From NCBI RefSeq assembly GCF_015291745.1, contig NZ_CP030059.1, positions 2,135,501 to 2,199,500 of the forward strand: DNA of 64,000 nt, read 5' to 3'. The notes below the pieces were generated by a model that searched no databases, was not told the DNA's origin, and saw only the letters and a program-made list of their open reading frames with translations. This document shows, in pieces, positions 8,736-16,161 of the stretch. The position numbers and the translations under genes were made by a program. Origin of the DNA: Bradyrhizobium sp. CCBAU 53351. Its GTDB lineage: Bacteria > Pseudomonadota > Alphaproteobacteria > Rhizobiales > Xanthobacteraceae. Position 1 is the first letter of the stretch. Each line of letters starts with the position of its first letter.

Positions 8736-9797
8736 ATGCAAATCGTCGTTCTGCCCGGTGATGGCATCGGACCTGAGATCACGACCGCGACCACGGGCGT
8801 GCTGCGCGCGGCGTCCGAGCGCTTCCAGCTCGACCTGCGCCTCGAGGAGCATGCGGTCGGGCATGCCAGCCTGAAGCTGTCGGGCACCACGGTACGGCCA
8901 GAGCTGCTCGACATCGTCCGGGCCGCCGACGGCCTGATCCTGGGCCCGACCGCGACGTTCGACTTCAAGGACGAGGCGCGTGGCGAGATCAATCCGTCCC
9001 GTCATTTTCGCAAGAACCTCGACCTCTACGCCAATATCAGGCCCGCGCGCACTTATGCGGGGAGGCCGGGCCGCATCAGTGATTTCGACCTCGTCGTGGT
9101 CCGCGAGAACACTGAAGGCTTCTATGCCGACCGCAATCTGGAACAGGGCAATGGCGAGATGCTGGTCACGCCCGACGTCGTGATCTCGCTGCGCCGGATC
9201 ACGCGGCTGTGCTGCGAACGCATCGCCCATGCCGCCTGCCGTCTGGCGATGAAGCGGCGCAGGCATCTCACCATCGTGCACAAGGCCAATGTGCTCAAGA
9301 TCGGCGACGGCATGTTCCTCGACATCTGCCGCGAGGCGGCGAAGGCCTATCCCGGCCTCGCGGTCGACGACATCCTGGTCGATGCCATGATGGCGCATGT
9401 GGTGCGCAGTCCCGACCGTTTCGACGTCATCGTGTCCACCAACATGTTCGGCGACATCCTGTCCGATCTCACGGCAGAGCTCTCCGGCAGCCTCCGCCTC
9501 GGCGGCTCGCTCAATGTCGGCGAGCGCTACGCCATGGCGCAGGCCGCGCATGGCTCGGCGCCCGATATCGCCGGACAGGATGTCGCCAATCCGATCTCGC
9601 TGATCCTGTCGACAGCGCTGCTGCTCGCCTGGCACGGCGAGAAGACGGGCGCCGTCCGCTATGAAGAGGCCGCGCGTGCGATCGAGGCGGCGGTGGCCAA
9701 AGCGATCGGCGAGGGCAGGGCGACGCGGGATGTCGGCGGCAAGCTCGGCACCATCGCGGCGGGGGCGGCGGTTGCGGAGATCCTGCAGGCGGGGTGA
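8736..9797 (+). CDS. Isocitrate/isopropylmalate dehydrogenase family protein
   Basis: This 353-aa protein belongs to the NAD(P)-dependent beta-decarboxylating dehydrogenase family (isocitrate, isopropylmalate, tartrate). It opens with the family signature VVLPGDGIGPEI. It has the substrate-binding VVRENTEGFYADR with the catalytic Tyr region, the catalytic Lys in IVHKANVLKIGDG, and the metal-binding signature NMFGDILSDLTAEL. It is transcribed alone and diverges from the MFS gene. It is not part of a leu operon, so isopropylmalate is not the obvious substrate; tartrate/malate-type or other 3-isopropylmalate-like acids are possible. A second family member lies at 58769-59848. Confidence 0.82.
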   Translation: MQIVVLPGDGIGPEITTATTGVLRAASERFQLDLRLEEHAVGHASLKLSGTTVRPELLDIVRAADGLILGPTATFDFKDEARGEINPSRHFRKNLDLYANIRPARTYAGRPGRISDFDLVVVRENTEGFYADRNLEQGNGEMLVTPDVVISLRRITRLCCERIAHAACRLAMKRRRHLTIVHKANVLKIGDGMFLDICREAAKAYPGLAVDDILVDAMMAHVVRSPDRFDVIVSTNMFGDILSDLTAELSGSLRLGGSLNVGERYAMAQAAHGSAPDIAGQDVANPISLILSTALLLAWHGEKTGAVRYEEAARAIEAAVAKAIGEGRATRDVGGKLGTIAAGAAVAEILQAG

Positions 9798-10023
9798 GGC
9801 TCCAGACCAAAAAGTCGAAGAACAACCCCATGCACAGTAGAAGTCCCTTGATTGATAAGGGATTTTCGAAACGTTTCCGAGGGGGCGTCCGCAGCCGCGA
9901 TCAAGTTGAGCCATCGGGCAAAACACTGAGCCGCTGCCTGGCCCTGGGGACTGGGGCACGGTGCACTCCCACCTAGTTTGCCCGGATCGGTCGCTAATGG
10001 CGGCGCGCATCTGTCGGCCGACG

Positions 10024-10037
10024 TTGAGCCAGATCAA
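10024..10037 (+). promoter_or_regulatory. FixK2/FNR-type box upstream of Ca2+/H+ antiporter
   Basis: The sequence TTGAGCCAGATCAA fits the Bradyrhizobium FixK2 box TTGA-N6-TCAA exactly. It ends 41 nt before the first ATG of the antiporter gene (59 nt before the second). It lies in a 281-nt gap, the rest of which holds only a small hairpin CCCTT-N7-AAGGG near 9847-9863. Established knowledge: such boxes drive microoxic activation by FixK2, whose gene is in this window. Inference: the antiporter may be induced under low oxygen. Confidence 0.6.
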
Positions 10038-10078
10038 CACTCCCGCAGCAAGCTCGCGGACCTTTCCATGAGGCATCG

Positions 10079-11197
10079 ATGGAAAGAGCGGCCGACATGC
10101 AGATCCTACTCAGGGAAATCCGGAATACTCCTTTGCTCTGGATGCTGGTGTTCGTGCCCATCGTGCTGGTGGCCGAGAAGGCGGCCCCGCATTCCCACAC
10201 GCTGCTGTTCGTGCTGGCGGTACTGGCCATCGTGCCGCTCGCGGCCCTGCTCAGCCATGCCACCGAGGCGGTCGCCGCGAAGACAGGCGATGCCGTGGGC
10301 GGACTGCTCAATGCCACGCTCGGCAATCTCACCGAACTGATCATCGCCATCACCGCGCTGCGCGCAGGCCAGTACATGCTGGTGAAGGCCTCGATCGCGG
10401 GCGCGATCGTCACCAACGCGGTGTTCATGCTGGGGGCCTGCCTGCTGCTCGGCGGCTTGCGCTACCACGTGCAGGAGTACAACCGCGCCGGCGCGCGGCT
10501 CTCGTCGGGCCTGCTGTTGATGGCAACCGTGGCGTTGCTTGCGCCTTCGGCGGTCGCCGATCTCGAGCACCTGCCGCCGGACGGGGGCGTTCTGAATAAG
10601 CTCAGCCTCGGCATTTCAATCCTCCTGATCCTCGCTTACGCACTCGGTTTGTGGTTCTCACTCGTGACCCACAAGGAATTGTTCGCCAGCGCCGATCACG
10701 GCGACGACAAGGAGGCGCACTGGCCGATCGGATTAGCCGTGGGCACGCTGCTGGTCGTCACCGTGCTGGTCGCGCTGGTCAGCGAGATTTTCGTGGAATC
10801 AGTACAGAAGGCGGCGGAAACCTTCGGAATGAGCCCGGCCTTTGTCGGCTTCATCGTCGTCTCGCTGGTCGGCGCCGCCGCCGAATTCGCGGTGGCGTTC
10901 GGTGCGGCGCGCAAGGACCGGCTCGACATGGCCGTCAGCATCGCGCTCGGCAGCGCCTCGCAGATCGCGCTGTTCGTCGCACCCGCGCTGGTGCTGCTCA
11001 GCTATGTCGTGGGGCCGAAGCCGATGGACCTGCAGTTTTGGCCGGGCGCCGTCACCATGGTGATGATCGCGACGGTCACGTCGGCCTACATCACCGCCAG
11101 CGGCCGCTCGGCATGGTTCGTCGGCGCGCTGATGATCTTCATCTATGCGGTTTTCGCGCTGACGCTCTATGTGGTGCCGCCGGCGGGCCAGGGATGA
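10079..11197 (+). CDS. chaA: Ca2+/H+ antiporter (CaCA family)
   Basis: This 372-aa membrane protein is a calcium/proton antiporter of the CAX/ChaA type, which expels Ca2+ in exchange for protons. The two inverted halves of the family are visible. The first alpha-repeat contains GGLLNATLGNLTELI (residues 74-88) with the cation-binding Glu. The second contains GAAAEFAVAFGAARKDRLD followed by ALGSASQIALF. About eleven hydrophobic segments are present, with an acidic/His-rich loop (ADHGDDKEAHW) in the middle. A second ATG at 10097 is an alternative start. It is monocistronic, with a FixK2-type box upstream. The gene symbol is by family resemblance. Confidence 0.85.
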   Translation: MERAADMQILLREIRNTPLLWMLVFVPIVLVAEKAAPHSHTLLFVLAVLAIVPLAALLSHATEAVAAKTGDAVGGLLNATLGNLTELIIAITALRAGQYMLVKASIAGAIVTNAVFMLGACLLLGGLRYHVQEYNRAGARLSSGLLLMATVALLAPSAVADLEHLPPDGGVLNKLSLGISILLILAYALGLWFSLVTHKELFASADHGDDKEAHWPIGLAVGTLLVVTVLVALVSEIFVESVQKAAETFGMSPAFVGFIVVSLVGAAAEFAVAFGAARKDRLDMAVSIALGSASQIALFVAPALVLLSYVVGPKPMDLQFWPGAVTMVMIATVTSAYITASGRSAWFVGALMIFIYAVFALTLYVVPPAGQG

Positions 11198-11251
11198 AGG
11201 GCGTTCGTCTGTCCTGAGGGTCACCCCCCCCCGCCGGTCATGTCCATGGCT

Positions 11252-11566
11252 TCACGGCAGAACGGTCGTGACCACATAGACGACGACGGCGGCGCCGAGA
11301 CAGCGTCGCCACGGATTCACGCCGCGAAAGATCTCGTCGGCGCCCCAGATGATCAGTCCGGCTTTCATGACGATCGTCAAAGCGACGCTGGATTTGCCTG
11401 CGGCAGGCCAGATCCAAAGCAGAACTCCCGCAACGATCACGATCCAGAGGACGAGATTCGGCCACTGCGCGATGGTGATGGCACCAGTTTCACGGCTTCT
11501 GAAGAACCACTCAAGAAATCGCCGCACGTTCCCGCGCAGGTCAGAGCTTAACCTCACCCTCTTCAC
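11252..11566 (-). CDS. Small membrane protein, unknown function
   Basis: This 104-aa protein has a basic N terminus and three hydrophobic segments (around LVLWIVIVAGVLLWIW, ALTIVMKAGLIIWGA and LGAAVVVYVVTTVLP). No known family was recognised. The GTG start at 11566 overlaps the last 26 nt of the pyridoxamine-oxidase-like gene and has a GGAAGGG ribosome binding site; GTG codons further in (for example 11557) are alternatives. The overlap suggests translational coupling with, and shared stress regulation by, the upstream gene's EcfG-type promoter. Confidence 0.6.
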   Translation of the reverse strand: MKRVRLSSDLRGNVRRFLEWFFRSRETGAITIAQWPNLVLWIVIVAGVLLWIWPAAGKSSVALTIVMKAGLIIWGADEIFRGVNPWRRCLGAAVVVYVVTTVLP

Positions 11567-11972
11567 CGCCCTTCCAATAAGTGATGCGGTTGGCTTTGAC
11601 CTTGATCAGGACGAGGCCTGGCGTATCGATGCCGTCGTCGAACCAATCGTCGAGATCGCTAATCCAATGCTGTTGGAAAGCCGCCTTGTCGCGGATCAGC
11701 TCGGCGGTCCCTTCGACGGCGACGTAGATCCCGTTCGAAAACAGGCCCGCTTCCGACGAAAACCCGAGCGCGACTTTCGGATTGCGCTGGATGTCCGACA
11801 CGGTCCGCGTTTGCTCATAAGCAAAGTAGTAGGACGTGCCGTCATAGGCGACATCGCCGTTGTTGCTCATTGGACGGTTGGCGATCTCGCCGATCTCGGT
11901 GTGGGTCGAAAGAATGGCGATGTCGATCCCGGCCATGTCCTTCGCGATTTCGGCAAGCGACGTCTTGGGCAT
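11541..11972 (-). CDS. Pyridoxamine 5'-phosphate oxidase-like general stress protein
   Basis: This 143-aa protein has the split-barrel flavin-binding fold of pyridoxamine-phosphate oxidase-like proteins and is closest to the general stress FMN-binding group. Visible traits are the N-terminal ILSTHTEIGEIANRPMSNNG, the VAYDGTSYYFAYEQTRTVSDIQRNPKVALGF-type core (split here as strands at about residues 41-70) and a C-terminal WF-rich helix. It probably binds FMN or a related cofactor; the reaction is unknown. An exact EcfG-type promoter lies 27 nt upstream, which supports a stress role. The small membrane protein gene overlaps its 3' end. Confidence 0.8.
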   Translation of the reverse strand: MPKTSLAEIAKDMAGIDIAILSTHTEIGEIANRPMSNNGDVAYDGTSYYFAYEQTRTVSDIQRNPKVALGFSSEAGLFSNGIYVAVEGTAELIRDKAAFQQHWISDLDDWFDDGIDTPGLVLIKVKANRITYWKGGEEGEVKL

Positions 11973-11998
11973 GAACTTTCCTCCAATGAGGCTTGAGC

Positions 11999-12023
11999 AA
12001 CGGCGGGATGAACCTCACGTTCC
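11999..12023 (-). promoter_or_regulatory. EcfG-type general stress promoter for the 11541-11972 gene
   Basis: On the minus strand the sequence reads GGAAC (12023-12019), 16 nt, then CGTT (12002-11999). This is the consensus of the alphaproteobacterial general stress sigma factor EcfG. The -10 element is 27 nt from the start codon of the flavin-binding stress protein, a normal distance. Confidence 0.7.
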
Positions 12024-12042
12024 TCGCTCTCGTATCGCTCAA

Positions 12043-12075
12043 ACAAAAACCGCCCCCGGCTTTGACCGGAGGCGG
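12043..12075 (-). terminator. Rho-independent terminator of the 58-aa stress gene
   Basis: On the minus strand a GC-rich hairpin (CCGCCTCCGG, loop, GCCGGGGGCGG) is followed by TTTTTGTTT. It lies 18 nt after the stop of the 58-aa gene and would isolate it from the next stress gene, which has its own promoter just inside the T-rich side. Confidence 0.75.
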
Positions 12076-12092
12076 TGTTGAATCAGATCGGC

Positions 12093-12269
12093 TCAGTGGC
12101 CGGTGCCGGGCTTGGTGGTCTTCGGCGGCTTGCCGTCTTCCATGCGGCCCTCGTTGCGAAGATCGCGCCCCTCCTGGGCCTTGCGCTGGCTCTCGGGATC
12201 CTTGCCGTGCTCGTTCATCTCTTCCTTGATGTAACCGGCGCCTTCCTTGATCTTGCCTTCAACGCTCAT
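12093..12269 (-). CDS. 58-aa charged small protein, CsbD-like stress protein candidate
   Basis: This is a short gene for a 58-residue, very hydrophilic protein. It begins MSVEGKIKEGAGYIKEEMNE, continues with a QRKAQEGRDLRNEGR stretch and ends in a Pro/Lys/Thr tail (GTGH). The Lys/Glu/Gly-rich composition and the GKIKEGAGYIKEE opening recall CsbD-type general stress proteins, but it is shorter and the match is only suggestive. It has a complete expression unit: an exact EcfG-type promoter (12297-12321), an AGAAGGAG ribosome binding site, an ATG and a strong terminator. The protein is probably cytoplasmic and disordered or helical. Function unknown; induction by general stress is well supported by the promoter. 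Confidence 0.8.
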   Translation of the reverse strand: MSVEGKIKEGAGYIKEEMNEHGKDPESQRKAQEGRDLRNEGRMEDGKPPKTTKPGTGH

Positions 12270-12296
12270 GATGTTCTCCTTCTATATATGAGAGCT

Positions 12297-12321
12297 AACG
12301 CGTTGGCGGATCGACCGTTCC
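12297..12321 (-). promoter_or_regulatory. EcfG-type general stress promoter for the 58-aa gene
   Basis: The minus strand reads GGAAC (12321-12317), exactly 16 nt, then CGTT (12300-12297), the EcfG consensus. The start codon is 28 nt downstream of the -10 element, with the ribosome binding site between. Confidence 0.75.
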
Positions 12322-12397
12322 GGCATAGAGCCGCGCGGATTCGCGAGGAACCCTTCCGACATGCCGCGATTCCGAAATGGGTCAGCCAGCACCGCCT

Positions 12398-13084
12398 CTA
12401 TTGGGACGGTGTGACGCTCAGGCTGTCGACGACGCCGGAGCCCTCGTCGACGAGTTGTTGAGCGCTCATCCAGATATCGCGGCCGGGAATCTTCTTGCGC
12501 AGTCCCGCGAGCCAGGCCGTGTTGACGCGGCGAATGCCCATGTCCTTGTGGAACAGGTCGTCGGTGGCTTGCGTCTCGACGGTCTTCACGACCTCCGCGA
12601 CCACGGCCCTGTTGGCCTCGCCTAATTCCTGTCGCTTCATCATGTCCCTGGCGCTGCCGGTCAGGCTGGCCTCGTGAAACATGAAGTAGGCGTCGGGATC
12701 GGCCACGCGCCTTGTGCCCGCGAGAAAGATCGGAACGCACATGGAGGCACAGACGCCGGCCTTCTGCACGAACGTGTCCATCGCACGGTTGCGGGCGCGG
12801 ATCGCGGCGACGACCTTGCGGCCGTGCTCGATCGAGCCGCCGGGCGAGTTGAGGACCAGCACGAGCCGGCGTTGATCGGACTTGAATTGATCAAGGGCGG
12901 CGCCCACCCGCTCGCTCATGGGCTCCTGGACGGGGCCGCTCCAGCCGAGCAGGATGCGGTCCGGCTCTTTGCTGATGGACAGCGTCTGGCGTGACGCTGC
13001 CTCCCTGGAACCAGACGGCATTTGACAGATGCCCCACAGCAGCAAGATGCCGCCGGCACCGAGGACGGTTACGAGCCGTGACAT
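12398..13084 (-). CDS. Membrane-anchored ClpP/crotonase-fold serine peptidase-like protein
   Basis: This 228-aa protein has an N-terminal hydrophobic anchor or signal (residues 4-20) and a ClpP-like domain probably outside the cytoplasm. The oxyanion motif SPGGS is at residues 80-84. The likely nucleophile Ser114 sits in GVCASMC, and the likely His137 in YFMFHEAS, 23 residues later, the same spacing as in ClpP. Two cysteines flank the serine (Cys112, Cys116) and could form a periplasmic disulfide. Such proteins (COG3904-like) are common in rhizobia but lack a known substrate. It lies 17 nt downstream of a small membrane protein gene on the same strand, probably in one operon. Confidence 0.7.
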   Translation of the reverse strand: MSRLVTVLGAGGILLLWGICQMPSGSREAASRQTLSISKEPDRILLGWSGPVQEPMSERVGAALDQFKSDQRRLVLVLNSPGGSIEHGRKVVAAIRARNRAMDTFVQKAGVCASMCVPIFLAGTRRVADPDAYFMFHEASLTGSARDMMKRQELGEANRAVVAEVVKTVETQATDDLFHKDMGIRRVNTAWLAGLRKKIPGRDIWMSAQQLVDEGSGVVDSLSVTPSQ

Positions 13085-13101
13085 GCTCTACTCGCCCAGG
13101 T

Positions 13102-13653
13102 TCACGAATTGAGCGATCGCCAGAACAGGAGCAGCGAGCCGAAGGTGAACAACGCCACCAGGCCCGCCACGGAAACAAACGAGACCGTCCGGTTCCAGAG
13201 CTTTGTTTCCGCGGCATAGAGAACCGTGATCGCCGCGCGGTCGGTCGTCGAACGCGCCGGCACCAGGGTTTCTCCGCCGCCGCTGCTGAAGAGCATCATG
13301 AACTTGTGGATCACGGCCGGCTGGTCGGGCCTTGCGACTGAAATGATCTTGGTGCTGCAGAAGGTGATCACGAAGTTCGTTCGCTCGCACGTCCCTTCGG
13401 TGGCACGCAGGTCATAGGCAGGTTGCCAGGTGCCGGAAAGGCGATGGTCGCGCAGAATGCCCGCGCCGTAGCTTGCGATCAGCCCGTAGAGCATGGCGCC
13501 GCAAGCCAGCAGCGCAACCAGCCAGCGGAGCGGGCTGCCTGTCGCCACCGGAGTCCCGGAAGTGGCCTGGCTGGCTGCGGGCGCGGCGGGCAGGCCGACG
13601 TCGAACGTTTGAGCTGCGGCACCAACTCCGGACTGACGCTTGCCGAATGCCAT
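13102..13653 (-). CDS. Membrane protein of unknown function
   Basis: This 183-aa protein has a Pro/Ala-rich N-terminal region, one hydrophobic segment at about residues 43-62 (WLVALLACGAMLYGLIASYG), a mainly polar central domain with two cysteines (GTCERTNFVITFCST), and a second hydrophobic segment near the C terminus (SVAGLVALFTFGSLLLFW). The central domain probably lies in the periplasm. The ATG at 13653 was chosen because of the upstream GGAG; an in-frame start at 13827 would add 58 residues without visible domain content. It is followed 17 nt later by the ClpP-like peptidase, so the two may work together. No family recognised. Confidence 0.6.
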   Translation of the reverse strand: MAFGKRQSGVGAAAQTFDVGLPAAPAASQATSGTPVATGSPLRWLVALLACGAMLYGLIASYGAGILRDHRLSGTWQPAYDLRATEGTCERTNFVITFCSTKIISVARPDQPAVIHKFMMLFSSGGGETLVPARSTTDRAAITVLYAAETKLWNRTVSFVSVAGLVALFTFGSLLLFWRSLNS

Positions 13654-13925
13654 TTCGCTCGCTCCGAACAGGGCAGGTTCGGCTGCTACCTGAGGATGAA
13701 AAGCAAAAGATTCGTTTAATTTGGATCCGCGAATTTTCTGGATGCGGCTCGAAGGACGGCTGAGCACCTGCGAAACCCGAGATGCTCCGTGTCGAAAGCC
13801 GTCGTCGGGTTCACGGCGCTCCGCCATCTACAGGCGTCGTCCAGACTCACGGCATTCAACTTCCGGTAGCCTTGTTTTGACTTCGCGGTGGCCGTTCCTG
13901 CCGAGATCATGGCAGATACCGCGTC

Positions 13926-14237
13926 ATGGCGGGATGGCTGACCATCATGAAATCGATCGGTGCCTACATCACCGGTTGGGGAGCCTGCCTGTTCATGGCG
14001 TGGATCGGGCTTTCCGAGCTGTGGCGCTGGTGCACGACAGGCGCGCTGCTCGGCTTGTTTCGCGGCACGGATCACCTCAGGAGGTGGCAGCTCGTCACAT
14101 TTGAGAGCGATCCGTTCAATTTCGTTTCGCTCTTGACCGTCTACGGCATGGTCGCTGTCACCGGCGTGACGATTTGCGCCATGCAGTGCCTGATGATCCG
14201 CCGATGGTGGTTGAAGAGGCCGGCACAGCGTCAATGA
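13926..14237 (+). CDS. Small two-helix membrane protein, unknown function
   Basis: This 103-aa protein has two hydrophobic segments (ITGWGACLFMAWIGLSELW and VSLLTVYGMVAVTGVTICAM) joined by a polar loop with basic residues, and a basic C terminus. No known family was recognised. Only a moderate ribosome binding signal is visible, and an internal ATG at residue 8 is an alternative start. It is divergent from the membrane protein gene at 13102-13653. Confidence 0.45.
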   Translation: MAGWLTIMKSIGAYITGWGACLFMAWIGLSELWRWCTTGALLGLFRGTDHLRRWQLVTFESDPFNFVSLLTVYGMVAVTGVTICAMQCLMIRRWWLKRPAQRQ

Positions 14238-14312
14238 GGACGGCACAGTCTGTCGGCGCGCCCTAACTCACCCCACGATCTCCGTGCCGGCGTGGCGATT
14301 CCGCATCCCGCC

Positions 14313-15056
14313 CTAGAACTGATACCGCCGCAGTCCCCCGTCCACCGGTATCACCGTGCCCGTGATGTACCGCGCCACGGGTGAAGCCAGGAACACCGCG
14401 AGCGCGGCGAGGTCTTCCGGCTCGCCCCAATAGCCGACCGGGATCTCTTCCTCCGCAAAACGCTCGCGATAATCCGGCGCATAGTTGCGGCGGATCTGCT
14501 CGCTCATGATGCGGCCGGGCGGAATGCAGTTGATGGTGATGCCGTGCTCGCCGATCTCGCGGGACAGGCCCTTGGCCCAGGCGTGCACCGCGGCCTTGGC
14601 GGCGAACGCGGCGTTGAGGCCCTCCGGCTCGGACTTGCCGGTGATGTTGACGATGCGGCCCCATTTGCGTTCGATCATCTGCGGCAGCAGCGCATGCGCG
14701 ATGCGGCGGTAGCTGGTGAAGTTCAGCGCGATCGCCTCGTCCCATTTGCTGTCGGGTGCGTCGACCGGCAGCGGCCGGCTGCCACCGGCATTGTTGATGA
14801 GGATGTCGACATGGCCGAGCTCCTTCAACGCGAAGGCCGCGATCTTCTCCGCCGCGTCCTTGGCCATGACGTCCTGCTCGAACGGCGTGATCAGCCCGCC
14901 GCCGACCTCCTGCACCAGCTCGGCGAGCAGATCGGTGCGCCGCGCCACACCGACGACGCGCACGCCTTCGGCGGCGAGGCCCTTGGCGATGGCACGGCCG
15001 ATGCCGATGCTCGCGCCGGTGACAACAGCGGTTTTCGATTTGAGCCCGAGGTCCAT
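14313..15056 (-). CDS. Short-chain dehydrogenase/reductase family protein lacking the catalytic Tyr
   Basis: This 247-aa protein has the Rossmann fold of classical SDRs: the cofactor motif TGASIGIG (residues 13-20), NNAGG near 89-92, and the C-terminal TGTVIPVDGG. The active-site region is unusual. In the YxxxK position it reads AFAAK, so Ala150 replaces the catalytic Tyr while Lys154 is kept, and the usual catalytic Ser region reads NITGKSEP. It may use another acid/base residue or bind cofactor without classical reduction. It is transcribed alone, divergently from the methyltransferase gene, from a 138-nt gap. Confidence 0.8.
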   Translation of the reverse strand: MDLGLKSKTAVVTGASIGIGRAIAKGLAAEGVRVVGVARRTDLLAELVQEVGGGLITPFEQDVMAKDAAEKIAAFALKELGHVDILINNAGGSRPLPVDAPDSKWDEAIALNFTSYRRIAHALLPQMIERKWGRIVNITGKSEPEGLNAAFAAKAAVHAWAKGLSREIGEHGITINCIPPGRIMSEQIRRNYAPDYRERFAEEEIPVGYWGEPEDLAALAVFLASPVARYITGTVIPVDGGLRRYQF

Positions 15057-15194
15057 GGTCACACGCTCTCTTGTTGGTTTTTGCGCCGTCCGTTTCCTGC
15101 CCGTCCCGCGGGCCTTGAATTGCCTCCGCGGGACGAGCAGTGGTAACCAAGAGCGACGTTGAAGGAAACACGAAAAAGAAAAGGCACCTGAGCG

Positions 15195-15965
15195 ATGGTC
15201 TGGGATCCGCAGCAATATCTGAAATTCTCCGGCCACCGGCTCCGGCCCGCGGTCGACCTCCTGATGCGGATTCCGGATTTCGGCCCGCGCGAGATTGCCG
15301 ATCTCGGCGCGGGCGCCGGCAATGTCACAAAGCTCATCAAGGAGCGCTGGCCGGCCGCGGCGGTGACGGGGGTCGAGGGCTCGGCCGAAATGGTCGCCGC
15401 GGGCCGCAAGGCCGCACCCGACGTGGAATGGTCGCATGAGGACCTCGGCCATTGGCGTCCCGCCAGGCAATACGACTTGATCTATTCCAATGCCGCACTG
15501 CACTGGCTGCCCAATCACGCGGCATTGTTTCCGTCGGTGATGGAGAAGGTGAAGCCTGGCGGCATGCTTGCGGTGCAGATGCCGCGCAACTTCCTGGCGC
15601 CCTCGCACGTGCTGATCGGCGAGACGGCGCTTGATGGTCCGTGGCGGTCCAAGGTCGAGCATCTCGTCACCCCGCCGCCGGTCGAGGGGCCGGCCTTCTA
15701 TCACGATCTTCTGGCGCCGATGTCCGATAACATCGACATCTGGGAGACCGAATATCTGCAAGTGCTCGAAGGCGAGAATCCCGTCAAGGAATGGACCAAG
15801 GGGACCTGGTTGACGCGCTATCTCGACGTGCTGGCGGACGATGAGAAGATCGCGTTCGAGGCCGCCTATGGGATGCGCGTTGCAAAGGCCTATCCGAAGA
15901 ATGCGGCTGGGCAGACCCTGTTCCCGTTCCGCCGTCTCTTCATGGTGGCCCAGCGCAAGGGCTGA
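15195..15965 (+). CDS. tam: Trans-aconitate 2-methyltransferase-like protein
   Basis: This 256-aa protein is an S-adenosylmethionine-dependent methyltransferase with strong resemblance to Tam, which methyl-esterifies trans-aconitate, a toxic by-product of aconitase. It starts with the family opening MVWDPQQYLKFSGHRLRPA, has the SAM-binding motif IADLGAGAGNVT (about residues 34-45), the acidic residue in VEGSAEM, and the SNAALHWLPNH motif of the family. Length matches Tam (about 250 aa). It is a single gene divergent from the SDR gene; no functional link is evident. Confidence 0.85.
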   Translation: MVWDPQQYLKFSGHRLRPAVDLLMRIPDFGPREIADLGAGAGNVTKLIKERWPAAAVTGVEGSAEMVAAGRKAAPDVEWSHEDLGHWRPARQYDLIYSNAALHWLPNHAALFPSVMEKVKPGGMLAVQMPRNFLAPSHVLIGETALDGPWRSKVEHLVTPPPVEGPAFYHDLLAPMSDNIDIWETEYLQVLEGENPVKEWTKGTWLTRYLDVLADDEKIAFEAAYGMRVAKAYPKNAAGQTLFPFRRLFMVAQRKG

Positions 15966-16041
15966 TGCATTGCCGCAATGCGACATAAGCGCTCGTTCGG
16001 AAGGCCGGGCGCGCGTGCCGGGTTGCGCCGACCGCACCCGT

Positions 16042-16053
16042 CAAGCTAGCTTG
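16042..16053. promoter_or_regulatory. 12-bp perfect palindrome upstream of TRAP operon
   Basis: CAAGCTAGCTTG is a perfect palindrome 108 nt upstream of the TRAP binding-protein start codon, in the 196-nt gap after the methyltransferase gene. It may be an operator for a substrate-responsive regulator; no regulator gene is adjacent. Confidence 0.35.
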
Positions 16054-16161
16054 GCTGCGGCAAATTGGGCTTAGGTCTAGTTGTTCGGCTGGCGGATTGC
16101 TGCCACTACTGACCTGTAAAACAAAAAGAACCCGGTCTTCGAGGTTGTTGGGGAGGTCTTC

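Noticed and set aside
7179..10076. Very long minus-strand open frame of 965 codons
   Set aside because: Only the part up to 8567 encodes a protein (MFS). The rest is antisense to the dehydrogenase gene and reflects high GC content.
9798..10078. Possible small RNA in the gap before the antiporter
   Set aside because: Only a weak CCCTT/AAGGG hairpin is present and no terminator follows it.
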